64,000 nt of DNA from an uncultured Clostridia bacterium (GTDB lineage: Bacteria; Bacillota; Clostridia; Christensenellales; CAMQZB01): positions 39,990 to 103,989 of the forward strand of contig CAMQZB010000004.1 in NCBI GenBank assembly GCA_947039455.1, in the 5' to 3' direction. The position numbers were made by a program, and so were the translations under genes. Of this stretch, positions 17,491 to 28,033 are shown in pieces (position 1 is the first letter of the stretch; every line of letters starts with the position of its first letter). Below the pieces are notes generated by a model. That model saw only the letters and a list, made by a program, of their open reading frames with translations, was not told the DNA's origin and did no database searches.

Positions 17491-20058
17491 ATGGCTAAAC
17501 AAAAAGATAAATCAATGAATTACGAGGAATTGCTTAGCAAAACCATAATAAAGAAAATCAAGGTTGAAGATGAGATGCAAAAATCGTTTATTGCTTATGC
17601 AATGGCGGTAAACGTATCACGTGCGATTCCTGATGTTCGAGACGGTTTGAAGCCAGTACATAGACGTATTCTTTACGCTATGGGAAGCAATTTAGGATTA
17701 TATTCAGATAAACCATATAGAAAATGTGCGAAAATCGTCGGTGAAGTACTAGGTAACTATCACCCACACGGCGACACTGCTGTTTACGAGGCAATCGTAA
17801 GAATGGCACAACCATTCTCTATGAGATACCCACTGGTTGATGGACACGGAAACTTCGGTTCTGTGGACGGAGACCCTGCTGCCGCTCAAAGGTATACAGA
17901 GGCGAGATTGGCGAAGATTTCTACTGAAATGCTTCGTGATATTGACAAAGAAACGGTAGATTTCTATCCCAACTTTGACGAAACTTGTATGCAACCAAGA
18001 GTTTTACCATCAAGATTTCCATGTTTACTTGTAAACGGATCAAGTGGTATTGCCGTTGGTATGGCTACAAATATCCCTCCTCACAACTTAAATGAAGTAG
18101 TAAATGCGATTATTGCGCAAATTGATAATCCTGAAATAACTCTTGACGAATTAATGCAAATCCTTCCTGCACCAGATTTCCCTACAGGCGGAATCTTAAT
18201 GGGAAGAGCTGCTGTGCGTCAAGCTTACAGAACAGGTCAAGGCGGTTATGTGCTTCGTGCAAAAACAGATATTGAAGAGCTTCATGACGGTTCAAGACAA
18301 AAAATTATTGTTACTGAATTGCCGTATCAAGTAAATAAAGCTAAACTTATCGAGCAAATTGCGGATATGATTAAGCAGAAAAAAATCGAAGGTATTTCTG
18401 GTATCAACGACGAGTCTGACCGTGAGGGAATGAGAATTTCTATTGATATTAAACGTGATGCAAACGCGCAAGTAGTTTTAAATCACCTTTACAAACATTC
18501 GAATTTACAAGTGGGTTCAGGAATTACACTTCTTGCACTTGTAGACGGCGAGCCAAAGATTTTACCATTATTGGATATTAATAATCATTATATTAATCAC
18601 CAAAAAGAAGTAATTGAAAGACGTACTCGTTATGATTTAGTAAGAGCGGAAGAGCGTGAACACATTGTTGGTGGTTTGATTATCGCACAACAAAATATCG
18701 ACGAAGTTATTGCTATTATCAAAAAATCTAAAGACAAGTCTGACGCACAAGGCAAATTGATTGAAAGATTTATTTTGTCAGAACGTCAAGCAAATGCTAT
18801 ATTGGACATGAGATTGTCAAGATTGACTAGCCTTGAAGTTGATTCATTGCAAAGAGAATTGGAACAATTGAAAATCACTATTGCTGACTTGAAAGATATC
18901 TTGGCAACGCCTGCAAGAATTATGCAAATCGTAAAAGACGAATTAAATGAAATCGTAGAGAAATTTGGTGACGAAAGAAGAACTGAAATTTCTATGGACT
19001 TCGGTGAAATTGACATTGCGGACATGATTGAAGAGGAAGAAATCGTAATCTCAATGACAAAGCAAGGTTACATCAAGAGAATTCCTTCTGGCGAATATAA
19101 ATCTCAACGTCGTGGTGGACGTGGCGTAACTGCTCATAAACCAAAAGACGAAGATTATGTAAGAAGCATGCTGGTAACAACTACCCACACGGATATTTTG
19201 TTCTTTACCGATTTCGGTAAAGTGTATTGTATCAAGGGTTATGAAATACCTGAAGCACAACGTCAAGCACGTGGAAGAGCAATTATTAACTTGTTGCCAT
19301 TCGCTCAAGACGAAACGGTAACGGCTATTATTCCAGTTGCTGATTACGAAAACGGCTTCTTAATGACTGTTTCCAACCATGGATTAATCAAAAAGACGCC
19401 TATTAAAGAGTATGAAAGTATTAGAAAAGGCGGAAAGATTGCTGCGGTTCTTGAAGAGGGCGACAAGCTTAGAGCTGTACTTAAAACTACTGGCGAAAAC
19501 GAATTGCTTATTGCTACCCACAGAGGTAAGTGTATCAGATTCAGCGAAAAAGATGTTCGTTCTATGGGTCGTGCAACTAAAGGCGTTAAGAGTATGTCTC
19601 TAAACAACGGCGATTATATCGTTGATATGTTGATCGTTGACGAAGCTGCGAAAGTGTTGACTGTAACTGAAAATGGATACGGAAAACGTACACCGCTTAC
19701 CGACTACAGACTTCAAGGTCGTGCTGGTAAAGGTGTTAAAGCGGGTGAATTGAACGATAAAACTGGTCTTCTAGTTTCACTTCAAATCATTGGTGATGAG
19801 GACGATGTTCTTATTATCTCAGACGACGGTACTATGATTAGAACAAGAGCGGAAGAAATTTCTACTATGTCAAGAGACACTATTGGTGTTCGTTTGATGA
19901 AAGTAGGCGAAAGCACTAAAGTCACTTCAATCGCTATTCTTGCTCGTGAAGAGGAAGAAGAAATCTCCGAAACCGAAGAAAACGAAAACGATTCTACTGA
20001 AACAAACAACGCAACTGAAACAGTAGCAACTACTGATACTGCAGTGACAGAAGAATAA
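17491..20058 (+). CDS. gyrA: DNA gyrase subunit A
   Basis: GyrA makes and rejoins the double-strand break. The catalytic Tyr is Y135 ([10 protein letters not shown]), and the quinolone region reads [18 protein letters not shown], with Thr and Glu at the positions equivalent to E. coli S83 and D87. The C-terminal beta-pinwheel carries the GyrA box QRRGGRG, marking it as gyrase rather than topoisomerase IV. An acidic and Thr-rich tail (about 40 residues) ends the 855-aa protein. It shares an operon with gyrB. Confidence 0.98.
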   Translation: MAKQKDKSMNYEELLSKTIIKKIKVEDEMQKSFIAYAMAVNVSRAIPDVRDGLKPVHRRILYAMGSNLGLYSDKPYRKCAKIVGEVLGNYHPHGDTAVYEAIVRMAQPFSMRYPLVDGHGNFGSVDGDPAAAQRYTEARLAKISTEMLRDIDKETVDFYPNFDETCMQPRVLPSRFPCLLVNGSSGIAVGMATNIPPHNLNEVVNAIIAQIDNPEITLDELMQILPAPDFPTGGILMGRAAVRQAYRTGQGGYVLRAKTDIEELHDGSRQKIIVTELPYQVNKAKLIEQIADMIKQKKIEGISGINDESDREGMRISIDIKRDANAQVVLNHLYKHSNLQVGSGITLLALVDGEPKILPLLDINNHYINHQKEVIERRTRYDLVRAEEREHIVGGLIIAQQNIDEVIAIIKKSKDKSDAQGKLIERFILSERQANAILDMRLSRLTSLEVDSLQRELEQLKITIADLKDILATPARIMQIVKDELNEIVEKFGDERRTEISMDFGEIDIADMIEEEEIVISMTKQGYIKRIPSGEYKSQRRGGRGVTAHKPKDEDYVRSMLVTTTHTDILFFTDFGKVYCIKGYEIPEAQRQARGRAIINLLPFAQDETVTAIIPVADYENGFLMTVSNHGLIKKTPIKEYESIRKGGKIAAVLEEGDKLRAVLKTTGENELLIATHRGKCIRFSEKDVRSMGRATKGVKSMSLNNGDYIVDMLIVDEAAKVLTVTENGYGKRTPLTDYRLQGRAGKGVKAGELNDKTGLLVSLQIIGDEDDVLIISDDGTMIRTRAEEISTMSRDTIGVRLMKVGESTKVTSIAILAREEEEEISETEENENDSTETNNATETVATTDTAVTEE

Positions 20059-20086
20059 TATTTATTTTGGATTTATAGTCAAGGTT

Positions 20087-20163
20087 ACATGGGGCTTCAC
20101 CCCAAACCCCACAAGGGGCAGTAACCCTTGACCCCATAATGTTTTGAAAAAAACTAGCTAAGA
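20087..20163 (+). repeat. GGGGTTTGGGG-type intergenic repeat, copy 1
   Basis: Starts ACATGGGGCTTCACCCCAAA and ends ACCCTTGACCCCATAATG, continuing into the terminator half-stem ACTAGCTAAG. It holds internal inverted repeats (GGGGCTTCACCCC and ACAAGGGGCAGTAACCCTTG). It is nearly identical to copy 2, 116 bp downstream. Confidence 0.85.
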
Positions 20164-20186
20164 GTATCTTGGCTAGTTTTTTTTTG
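20148..20186 (+). terminator. terminator downstream of gyrA
   Basis: AACTAGCTAAGA pairs with TCTTGGCTAGTT and is followed by a T9 run. It sits between repeat copies 1 and 2; a decayed version (ACTAGCTAAGC plus T-run) follows copy 2. Confidence 0.85.
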
Positions 20187-20202
20187 TTTAATTGTTAAGA
20201 AA

Positions 20203-20279
20203 CATGGGGCTTCACCCCAAACCCCACAAGGGTCAGTAACCCTTGACCCCATAATGTTTTGTAAAAGACTAGCTAAGCA
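20203..20279 (+). repeat. GGGGTTTGGGG-type intergenic repeat, copy 2
   Basis: It repeats copy 1 with very few changes (GGGTCAG for GGGGCAG) and carries the same flanking ACTAGCTAAG. The pair looks like a tandem duplication of repeat plus terminator. Confidence 0.85.
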
Positions 20280-20371
20280 TTTTTTAGGTAGAATTTTTAT
20301 ATAACCAAAAGCAAACACATAAATAAATCACACCCAAAAAGAAGCGACAGCACAAAAACCGCTTAAAAAAG

Positions 20372-20424
20372 TGGGTCAAGGGGCTCAGTCCCTTGCGGGG
20401 TTTGGGGCGGAGCTCCATTTTCCT
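20372..20424 (-). repeat. GGGGTTTGGGG-type intergenic repeat, copy 3 (inverted)
   Basis: TGGGTCAAGGGGCTCAGTCC followed by CTTGCGGGGTTTGGGGCGGA is the reverse-complement form of copies 1 and 2, with divergence. The 423-bp gyrA-to-20482 gap is almost filled by these three copies and a terminator. Confidence 0.75.
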
Positions 20425-20481
20425 TAATAAAAAAATCAAACAAAAAAGTCTTTTATGTAAACATACAGCATAAGTTATGAT

Positions 20482-21489
20482 ATGAAAAAATATAGAAAAA
20501 TTATAATAGTAGCGATTCTTGTGGCAGTTATGTGTATGTGTCCTTTGGTGGGCGGGTTTGAGCATGTGAAAAATTATGAAGAAACGCAAACGATCTTCGT
20601 TGAAATGTGGCACGTGGACACCTTTGCTGGTGGCAAGAATTCTCGTGGTGAGTTCTTAAAAAACGTAGCAGTTGACTATAATAAAACTCACAAAAGTGAG
20701 TTTATTGTGGTAACGGTGAAAACGGAAGAAGAACTTCTTGAAAGCCTTAGAAAAGGCGAAAAACCTGATATGATATCCTTTGGGACAGGTGTTGGTGAAG
20801 AGGTTTTGCAGTATTTAGAAAAGTATGAAGGTGGAATTTACGCAAGCGATAATTTTGTCAATGCGGTAAGCTATGGTGGAGAGATTATGGCAGTACCTTG
20901 GGCAAGCGGTGGATATTTCAGGTTCGGAACAGGTGGTGGAGTAACCTATGGAAAGGAAGATTGCACTTCTCCGTTAATGGCGGAATATTTTTCTGAAGGG
21001 GAAGCTTTGAGTGGGGAAATTACTTTGCAGAATTTAAGTGACTTTGACAGTTATTTAAGGTATTTGGAAGGTGGCGGTACTTTGATTGGCTCTCAACGAG
21101 ACCTGGTGCGGATAGAACAAAGAATTGACGCAGGAAAACTAAATCCAATGGAGATTGTAGCACTGACTGAGTATACTGACTTGGTGCAAGCGATTGGTTT
21201 GGTAGACGGCATTGAAGATGATAAAAAAGCTGTTTCAATGGGGTATTTAGAGTACTTGCAAAGTGATAGCGTACAAAAGAATATAAGTAAATTGCGTATG
21301 TTCTCAACTACTGGAATAGAGATGTATTCAATAGACGGCTTTAGTGAGATGGAAAAAAACATAGGTAATATAAAAGTTCCGTGCATTTTCACGGCTAATG
21401 AAGTCTTGAAAAATCACGACAAACTTGCATTGAATGCAATAAATGGAGATAAAGAAGCACAGGAAGTTATCCGCAAAGTCTTTGAATAA
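20482..21489 (+). CDS. secreted/membrane-anchored solute-binding-protein-like protein
   Basis: This is a 335-aa protein. Residues 1-25 form a signal peptide or anchor (IIIVAILVAVMCMCPLVGG); two Cys lie there but without a good lipobox. The mature part resembles type-1 extracellular solute-binding proteins (EMWHVDTFAGGKNSRGEFLK, then KPDMISFGTG and GGEIMAVPWASGGYF). No permease or ATPase gene is next to it, so its transport partner, if any, is elsewhere. No clear ribosome site is seen before the ATG. Confidence 0.65.
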   Translation: MKKYRKIIIVAILVAVMCMCPLVGGFEHVKNYEETQTIFVEMWHVDTFAGGKNSRGEFLKNVAVDYNKTHKSEFIVVTVKTEEELLESLRKGEKPDMISFGTGVGEEVLQYLEKYEGGIYASDNFVNAVSYGGEIMAVPWASGGYFRFGTGGGVTYGKEDCTSPLMAEYFSEGEALSGEITLQNLSDFDSYLRYLEGGGTLIGSQRDLVRIEQRIDAGKLNPMEIVALTEYTDLVQAIGLVDGIEDDKKAVSMGYLEYLQSDSVQKNISKLRMFSTTGIEMYSIDGFSEMEKNIGNIKVPCIFTANEVLKNHDKLALNAINGDKEAQEVIRKVFE

Positions 21490-21646
21490 TGTGGATAAGT
21501 GTAAAAAGGGTTGGGTAAATATTGATATGATAAAATATTGCGGAATATATAAATATTCAAAATACGTATAGTAAAAGCATTTTTGTAGCAAAAATAGACG
21601 ATTTAGTGGAAATAATGATGATTTGGGTGGTAATGAGGAGTTGGTA

Positions 21647-22555
21647 ATGGAAGAAAATCAAAGATTGTTGGGGTATATACAAAACTTGAAGAAGCGGTGT
21701 ATAGAGTTTGTGGAAAAGCCAAGATTGAAAGAGTATACGACAGTTGGGATTGGTGGAAAAGTTGGGGTGGTAGTTGAACCAAAATCAGCGTGGCAAATAG
21801 CTCAAGCCACAGCACTAGCAAAAAAATGGCAGTTGAAAACAAAAATTATTGGTGGTGGAAGTAATATTGTTGGGGTGGATGAAGAGAGTAATCTTGTGGT
21901 TGTACGTATAGGAAGTGATTTTGGAAATATAATATGTGAGAGCGAAAAAATTTTGGTGGAAGCAGGTGCTAGTATTGGTGGGGTACAAAATTTTGCATTG
22001 AAAAACAACCTTGGTGGATTGGAAAAATTTGTGGGGATACCTGCAACTATCGGCGGTTTTGTGGCAATGAACGGTGGAGCTTTTGGAGTTTCGGTTTGTG
22101 ACGTGATTGAAAGCGTAACAGTATTAAAAAATGGTGAGCAAATTAAAATTTTAAAAAAAGATTGTGATTTTTCATATAGGCATAGTAGATTTCAAAATAG
22201 TGGTGAAGTGATAGTTCAGGTAGTTTTAGGGTTGGAGAAAAGAAAAACTGCTGAAATAATAAGGACCACTAGGGATTTTATGGAAATCAGAAGAAATAAG
22301 CAACCGCATAATGTGAAAACATTTGGAAGCGTATTTAAAAATCCTGTGGGAGAATATGCAGGAAAATTAATAGAATCCGTGGGATTAAAGGGATATAGAG
22401 AGGGGGATTGCAGATTTTCTCCAAAGCATGGAAATTTTATTGAAAATTTAGGTAATGGAAATCGCTCAGAGGTTAATAAACTTATAGACACCGCACGCGA
22501 AAAAGTGTATAATATATATAAAATAGAACTAGAGCAAGAAGTGTTATTCTTGTAA
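21647..22555 (+). CDS. murB: UDP-N-acetylenolpyruvoylglucosamine reductase
   Basis: MurB makes UDP-MurNAc in peptidoglycan synthesis using FAD and NADPH. It is 302 aa from ATG 21647, which has GAGGAG seven bases upstream; the track start at 21623 is TTG without such a site. It has the FAD loop TVGIGGKVG and IIGGGSNI, the catalytic serine region GSVFKNPVGEYAGKLIE and the terminal Glu in LEQEVLFL. It abuts the PHP gene. Confidence 0.95.
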   Translation: MEENQRLLGYIQNLKKRCIEFVEKPRLKEYTTVGIGGKVGVVVEPKSAWQIAQATALAKKWQLKTKIIGGGSNIVGVDEESNLVVVRIGSDFGNIICESEKILVEAGASIGGVQNFALKNNLGGLEKFVGIPATIGGFVAMNGGAFGVSVCDVIESVTVLKNGEQIKILKKDCDFSYRHSRFQNSGEVIVQVVLGLEKRKTAEIIRTTRDFMEIRRNKQPHNVKTFGSVFKNPVGEYAGKLIESVGLKGYREGDCRFSPKHGNFIENLGNGNRSEVNKLIDTAREKVYNIYKIELEQEVLFL

Positions 22556-23326
22556 ATGAGGAAAGTTTTGATTATTGCAGATTATCATACTCATACCGTC
22601 TTTAGTCACGGCAAGGGGACAATAGAAGAAAATGTAGAACGTGCAAGATTGATGGGGCTGAAAGAAGTTGCCATCACTGACCACGGGCTTAATCATATGG
22701 TTTTTGGGTTGAGTGATAGAAAGCTAATTAAAATGAGAAAAATTATAGACGATTTAAACGATAAATATCAAGATATAAAGGTGTTATTAGGAGTAGAATC
22801 AAATATTATTTCAAGAAGTGGCGTAATTGATATTAAACCACATGAATTTCAGTTGTTTGACATAGTACTTTGCGGATATCACAAGGTGGTATGGGGCAAA
22901 AACCTTACAGAAACCGTGAAATTTATAGGTAAAAACGATATTATGCAAGTGTTTAATAAAGCGGACAAGCCAAGTTTGGTAAAAGCTAACACAAAAACCC
23001 TAATAGAAAGTGTTATGAACAATCCAATTGACGTATTGACACACCCTAACCACGACATGGTAATCGACCCAGTAGAAGTGGCAAAAGTTGCTAGGGATTA
23101 TGGTACGTATTACGAATTAAACGGAAAAAAGATAAATGTTTCTGACGAAGTATTGCAAAAAATAGCTGATACTGGAGTGGAATTTATAATCAATTCAGAC
23201 GCACATACAGCGAACCGAGTGGGAGAAGTTAATTTTCCGCTGGAAGTTATGAAACGGGTAGGGATTAGAGAAAGTCAAGTTGCGAATTTTAACAAAATTC
23301 CTAAATTTAGAAGCCAAGGAAGATAA
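22556..23326 (+). CDS. PHP-domain phosphoesterase
   Basis: This is a 256-aa metal-dependent PHP protein: ADYHTHTVFSHGKGT gives the first metal-binding motif, then AITDHGLNH, GVESNIISRSG, LTHPNHDMVIDP and a final INSDAHTANRVGE. Proteins of this class hydrolyse phosphate esters; the substrate of this one is unknown. It starts one base after the murB stop and abuts whiA, so all three are co-translated. PHP genes at this locus are usual in Clostridia. Confidence 0.85.
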   Translation: MRKVLIIADYHTHTVFSHGKGTIEENVERARLMGLKEVAITDHGLNHMVFGLSDRKLIKMRKIIDDLNDKYQDIKVLLGVESNIISRSGVIDIKPHEFQLFDIVLCGYHKVVWGKNLTETVKFIGKNDIMQVFNKADKPSLVKANTKTLIESVMNNPIDVLTHPNHDMVIDPVEVAKVARDYGTYYELNGKKINVSDEVLQKIADTGVEFIINSDAHTANRVGEVNFPLEVMKRVGIRESQVANFNKIPKFRSQGR

Positions 23327-24280
23327 ATGTCATTTACAAGTAAAACAAAACAAGAAATATTGAAATCAAAACTATTGGACAAACCCTCAATAGGATTCAC
23401 CTCTGCAGTAATTCATACGGCGGGGAGTTTGTCCTACTCAAATGACGGTTGGGGATTTGAGTTTTCTTCTGAAAGTAAGCAATTAATAAACAAAACAGTA
23501 AAATTTGTGAAAGAATTGTTTGATGAAGAGCAAAGAATTATTGTTGACTCAAATATAAGCCCAAACAAAAAAAACGTATATTTAGTGCGATATTCAGGAG
23601 AAAGAGCCTGTGAAATCATGGAGACGTTGCGTATAATGGATAGGACGGAAGAGCTTGAAATTATTTATGGAGTGGAAGAAGGTTTGTTTGAAACTGATGT
23701 TGACGAAAAGCTATACATAATAGGTGCGTTTCTTGGTTGCGGTTCAATTAGCGTACCAGAAACGGAAGGGGAGAGCGGTTATCACCTTGAGTTTGCTTTT
23801 TCAAACGGTGTTATGGCAGACGATTTCGCAAGTTTACTTCTTAGAAATGGGTTCAATCCAAAGTTTGCAAATAGACGAGAAAAATGTCTGATTTACTTTA
23901 AGGATAAAGACAGTATTTTGGATATGCTGTCCTATATGCAAGCAATGTCGGCGGTAATTGTTATTAACGAAATTGTGGCGGAGCGGATTACAAGAAACAA
24001 AGTTAACCGTCAAATGAATTGCCAACTTGCGAACATTGACAAAGCAGTTAAGGCGGCGGAAAGGCAAATTGAGGCGATTGATTACATAGAAAAAACCGTG
24101 GGTCTTGATTCTATCGATGAGAAGTTGAAAGAAATTTCATTGCTTCGTCGAAAGAATTATGATGTGGGATTAGAGGAGCTTGGGGCTATGATTTCACCGC
24201 CAATTAGCAAAAGTGGTGTTAATCATCGTCTTAGAAAAATAGTTCAAATTGCACAAAAAATTAAGGGCAATGAAACTTAA
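23327..24280 (+). CDS. whiA: sporulation/cell-division regulator WhiA
   Basis: WhiA combines an N-terminal LAGLIDADG homing-endonuclease-like fold with a C-terminal HTH. The protein is 317 aa, with MSFTSKTKQEILKSKLLDK at the N-terminus, FLGCGSISVPETEGESGYHLE in the LAGLIDADG part and the HTH LEELGAMISPPISKSGVNHR near the end. It follows the PHP gene directly. The usual partners rapZ and the YvcK-type gene are not between murB and whiA here. Confidence 0.95.
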   Translation: MSFTSKTKQEILKSKLLDKPSIGFTSAVIHTAGSLSYSNDGWGFEFSSESKQLINKTVKFVKELFDEEQRIIVDSNISPNKKNVYLVRYSGERACEIMETLRIMDRTEELEIIYGVEEGLFETDVDEKLYIIGAFLGCGSISVPETEGESGYHLEFAFSNGVMADDFASLLLRNGFNPKFANRREKCLIYFKDKDSILDMLSYMQAMSAVIVINEIVAERITRNKVNRQMNCQLANIDKAVKAAERQIEAIDYIEKTVGLDSIDEKLKEISLLRRKNYDVGLEELGAMISPPISKSGVNHRLRKIVQIAQKIKGNET

Positions 24281-24382
24281 ATTATTGAAATATAACAAAA
24301 TCAGTTAAGAAAAGCGATAGATTATTTATTAGAAAAAATAAATTAATCTTGAAAACATAGATAAAATGCGAGGAAGAAACAA

Positions 24383-27300
24383 ATGGGAAATTTTGCACAT
24401 CTGCACGTTCACACGGAATATAGTTTGTTGGACGGTGCTGCAAGAATAGAGAAATTAGTTGAAAAATGCAAGGAGCTAGGACAAGAAGCGGTAGCAATTA
24501 CCGACCATGGCGTTATGTACGGCGTGGTGCAGTTCTACAAAAAATGCAAAAAAGAAGGAATAAAACCTATTATTGGTTGTGAATTATACGTTGTTTCGGA
24601 CATGAAAGCAAGAAATATACGTGAGCATCGTGATCATATTGTGCTATTGGCAAAGGATGAAGAGGGCTACAGAAATATAGTAAAATTAGACAGTCTTGCC
24701 TTTGTAGAAGGTTATTATGTAAAGCCAAGAATTGACACAGAGCTATTGAAAAAACATGCAAAAGGCGTGATTTGTTTAACAGGTTGTTTGGCTGGTCACA
24801 TACCTCAAGCGATGATGCAAGGACAAGATCAAGAGGCAGAGCGTTATTTGCTTGAGCTGAAAGAAGTTTTTGGCGATGATTTATACGTGGAAATACAAGA
24901 CCACGGAATTCATGAACAAAAAATGACAAATCCAAAGCTAATTGAGCTTGCGAGAAAGCACAGTGTAAAGCTAGTAGCCACAAACGACGTGCATTATATT
25001 GAAAAAAGACAAAGCGAAATGCACGATGTTCTGTTGTGTATTCAAACTGGTGCAAAACTTTCTGACGAAAAAAGAATGAGTTTTTCAACCAATGAGTTTT
25101 ACTTGAAAACGGAAGAAGAAATGCGTGCTCTTTTCGCTTATGCTGAAGATGCCATTGATAATACCAAAGAAATTGTAGACAAATGTAATTGCGAATTGTC
25201 TTTCTATATGCCACTTTTGCCTGATTATATTCCTGATAACGGAATGAGTGGAGAAGAATATTTACGTGAATTGACGTTTCAAGGATTAGAGCGAAGGTAC
25301 GGGGAAATCACGGACGCAATAAGAGAACGTGCGGAATTTGAGCTGAATATCGTAGTAACAATGGGGTTCATAGAGTACTTTTTGATTGTTTGGGATTTCA
25401 TAAATTACGCAAAGATGAACGGTATTCCAGTAGGTTATGGCCGTGGATCAGGTGTAGGAAGTATCGTTGCATACGCAACAGGAATCACTAACGTTGACCC
25501 TCTTAGATTTAAGCTGTTCTTCGAGCGGTTTCTTAATCCAGAACGTGTATCTATGCCCGATTTTGATATCGATTTTTGCTGTGATCGACGTGGAGAAGTT
25601 ATAAATTACGTAACAAAAAAATACGGTTCAAGTAACGTAAGTCAAATTATCACCTTTGGTAGATTGCAACCGAAAAACGCAATCAGAGATACCGCTCGTG
25701 TGTATGAAATACCGCTACAAGAAGTGGATAAAGTAACGAAATTAATTCCTATGTCCCCAGCTCTTAAAACTACTTTGAAAAAACTGTTTATTAAAGACGA
25801 AAAAACAGGAGTTCCACCAATTCACGTGCCTGAATTGCTTCAAATATACGAAGAAAATGATATGATGCATCGTATAATTGATATGGCGATAGAGATTGAG
25901 GGCATGCCTAGAAACACTTCTATGCACGCTGCAGGCGTAGTTATTTGCGGAAAAACCATTTCGGATTTCGTGCCACTACAAAGAAACGGTGATAATATAA
26001 CAACTCAATTTACAATGACGGAAGTTGAGGAGTTAGGATTGTTGAAAATGGACTTTTTGGGTCTAATCACTTTGACGGATTTGAAAAAAGCAGGGGATTA
26101 TGTAGAAGAAAACTTTGAAATCAAAGTGGATTTTGATAAATTGCCTGACGATGATCAAAATGTATATAAACTTATTGGAGAGGGTAGCACTGAGGGCGTA
26201 TTCCAGTTGGAAAGTGCGGGAATGAAGAAGTTCATGCAAAAACTAAAACCCAAATCCATGGAAGATATAATTGCCGGAATTTCCCTTTTCAGACCAGGTC
26301 CAATGGATTCTATTCCTGATTATATCAACGGAAAAAACAATCCATCAAAAGTAGAGTACGCTTCACCGATTTTGAAAGAAATTCTTGACGTAACATACGG
26401 CGTAATAATTTATCAAGAGCAAGTTATGCAAATTGTGCAAAAATTAGCGGGTTATTCACTTGGTCAAGCGGATATTATTCGACGTGCCATGAGTAAAAAG
26501 AAGGCTTCAGAAATGGAGTTGCACAGAAAATTATTCATTCATGGCGGCATTGAACCATCTAAGCAAGTGCAAATCGAAGGCGCGTTAAAACGTGGACTTG
26601 ATGCGGAAACTGCAGGCCATTTGTTTGACAAAATGGAAACATTTGCGTCATACGCTTTTAACAAATCTCACGCAGCCGCATATGCAACAATATCTTATCA
26701 AACAGCGTACTTCATGCGTTACTACCCTTGTGAATTTTTCTGTTCAGTACTAAATAATAGAATAGCAAAATTAGAAGAAATCACTAAATATACATCTTAC
26801 GCAAAAGACAAGGGTATCGAAATTTTGCCACCAGATATTAACGATTCAGTTGCACACTTTAGAGCATTAAAAGGCGGAAAATTACGTTACGGCATTGCGG
26901 CGATAAAGAACGTAGGCGAGGCTGTAGTACAAGAAATAATCAAAGAAAGAGCAAACGGCGAATTCGTTGACCTTGCGGATTTCTTTGTAAGATGTAGCGA
27001 TAAATTAAATAAAAAAATGGTTGAGAACTTGATAAAAGCTGGTGGACTAGATTGTTTTGGCAAAAAGCGTTCACAATTACTAGCAATATTTGAAAGAAGT
27101 CTTGACATTATTTCTAAAGACAAAAAGAACAAAGCGGACGGACAGCTTTCTATGTTTGGAAGTCTAATTGAGGATAGCGGAATTGAGATTGAATACCCTG
27201 AAATGGCGGAAATTCCAGACAGAGAACGATTGGAAATGGAGCGAGAGGTGCTTGGAATATATGTATCAGGTCACCCACTTGATCAATATAAAGATAAAAT

Positions 27301-27925
27301 AAATGCAATGGCATTTAATACTTCTAAACTGCCAATTCTTGGTGAGGAAGAGGAAGAAGTTCACATTGAAATTGAAGAAGGTGAGGACGTTGCTGTTGGT
27401 GACGTAGTTCCAAAAGACGTGAACCCCTATGTGAATGAAAGGGTTGTAATGGCCGGAATTTTAAAAGAATTAACCCAAGTAATGACTAAAAGTCAAAAGA
27501 TCATGAAATACGGTAAATTCGAAGATCTACATTCTAGTATTGATATTATCTTTTTCCCACGTGTTTTTGACGAGTATAAAGAGTTGATAGAAAATGGTGT
27601 ACCTGTGGAAGTTACTGGACGTATTACTATTAAAAATGACACAGTATATCAAATGAACGCAGAAAAAATTAAACCACTTGGGAATGAAATATCGGGCAAA
27701 GCAAACGAAAATCAAGCAAAGAATAAGCGATTATTTGTTAAAATTGACGACGAAAGAACCTTTGATGACATGCAAGAAATAATGTTGTCATACGAAGGAT
27801 TCACGGAAGTTGTGGTGAAATACAATGGAAAAGCCATGGGGTTGCCGTATAAAGTAAGCGTTACAAAAGGGCTTATGGAAGAACTAATTACTATTATTGA
27901 TGAAAATAACATAATATATCAGTAA
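24383..27925 (+). CDS. dnaE: DNA polymerase III subunit alpha, DnaE type
   Basis: This is a replicative-type polymerase of 1180 aa. It has an N-terminal PHP domain (HLHVHTEYSLLDGAARI), and the catalytic Asp pair lies in PDFDIDFCCDRRGE near residue 392. It also has GYGRGSGVGSIVAYA, the helix-hairpin-helix region around YAFNKSHAAAYA, and an OB domain near the end. In Gram-positives with PolC, DnaE extends primers on the lagging strand; PolC is not in this window. It precedes pfkA, a common clostridial linkage. Confidence 0.97.
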   Translation: MGNFAHLHVHTEYSLLDGAARIEKLVEKCKELGQEAVAITDHGVMYGVVQFYKKCKKEGIKPIIGCELYVVSDMKARNIREHRDHIVLLAKDEEGYRNIVKLDSLAFVEGYYVKPRIDTELLKKHAKGVICLTGCLAGHIPQAMMQGQDQEAERYLLELKEVFGDDLYVEIQDHGIHEQKMTNPKLIELARKHSVKLVATNDVHYIEKRQSEMHDVLLCIQTGAKLSDEKRMSFSTNEFYLKTEEEMRALFAYAEDAIDNTKEIVDKCNCELSFYMPLLPDYIPDNGMSGEEYLRELTFQGLERRYGEITDAIRERAEFELNIVVTMGFIEYFLIVWDFINYAKMNGIPVGYGRGSGVGSIVAYATGITNVDPLRFKLFFERFLNPERVSMPDFDIDFCCDRRGEVINYVTKKYGSSNVSQIITFGRLQPKNAIRDTARVYEIPLQEVDKVTKLIPMSPALKTTLKKLFIKDEKTGVPPIHVPELLQIYEENDMMHRIIDMAIEIEGMPRNTSMHAAGVVICGKTISDFVPLQRNGDNITTQFTMTEVEELGLLKMDFLGLITLTDLKKAGDYVEENFEIKVDFDKLPDDDQNVYKLIGEGSTEGVFQLESAGMKKFMQKLKPKSMEDIIAGISLFRPGPMDSIPDYINGKNNPSKVEYASPILKEILDVTYGVIIYQEQVMQIVQKLAGYSLGQADIIRRAMSKKKASEMELHRKLFIHGGIEPSKQVQIEGALKRGLDAETAGHLFDKMETFASYAFNKSHAAAYATISYQTAYFMRYYPCEFFCSVLNNRIAKLEEITKYTSYAKDKGIEILPPDINDSVAHFRALKGGKLRYGIAAIKNVGEAVVQEIIKERANGEFVDLADFFVRCSDKLNKKMVENLIKAGGLDCFGKKRSQLLAIFERSLDIISKDKKNKADGQLSMFGSLIEDSGIEIEYPEMAEIPDRERLEMEREVLGIYVSGHPLDQYKDKINAMAFNTSKLPILGEEEEEVHIEIEEGEDVAVGDVVPKDVNPYVNERVVMAGILKELTQVMTKSQKIMKYGKFEDLHSSIDIIFFPRVFDEYKELIENGVPVEVTGRITIKNDTVYQMNAEKIKPLGNEISGKANENQAKNKRLFVKIDDERTFDDMQEIMLSYEGFTEVVVKYNGKAMGLPYKVSVTKGLMEELITIIDENNIIYQ

Positions 27926-28033
27926 AACAGTAGGATATAATGGAAAAATTTGATACAATTTAAATCTAATTCAGTTTAAAAAAAATATATTTGATTAATA
28001 CTATAGATAAAATAAATTACAGTAAGGAGTGCT

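Noticed and set aside
24570-25214. 214-aa minus-strand ORF opposite dnaE
   Set aside because: Lies wholly inside the conserved dnaE coding sequence and resembles no family.
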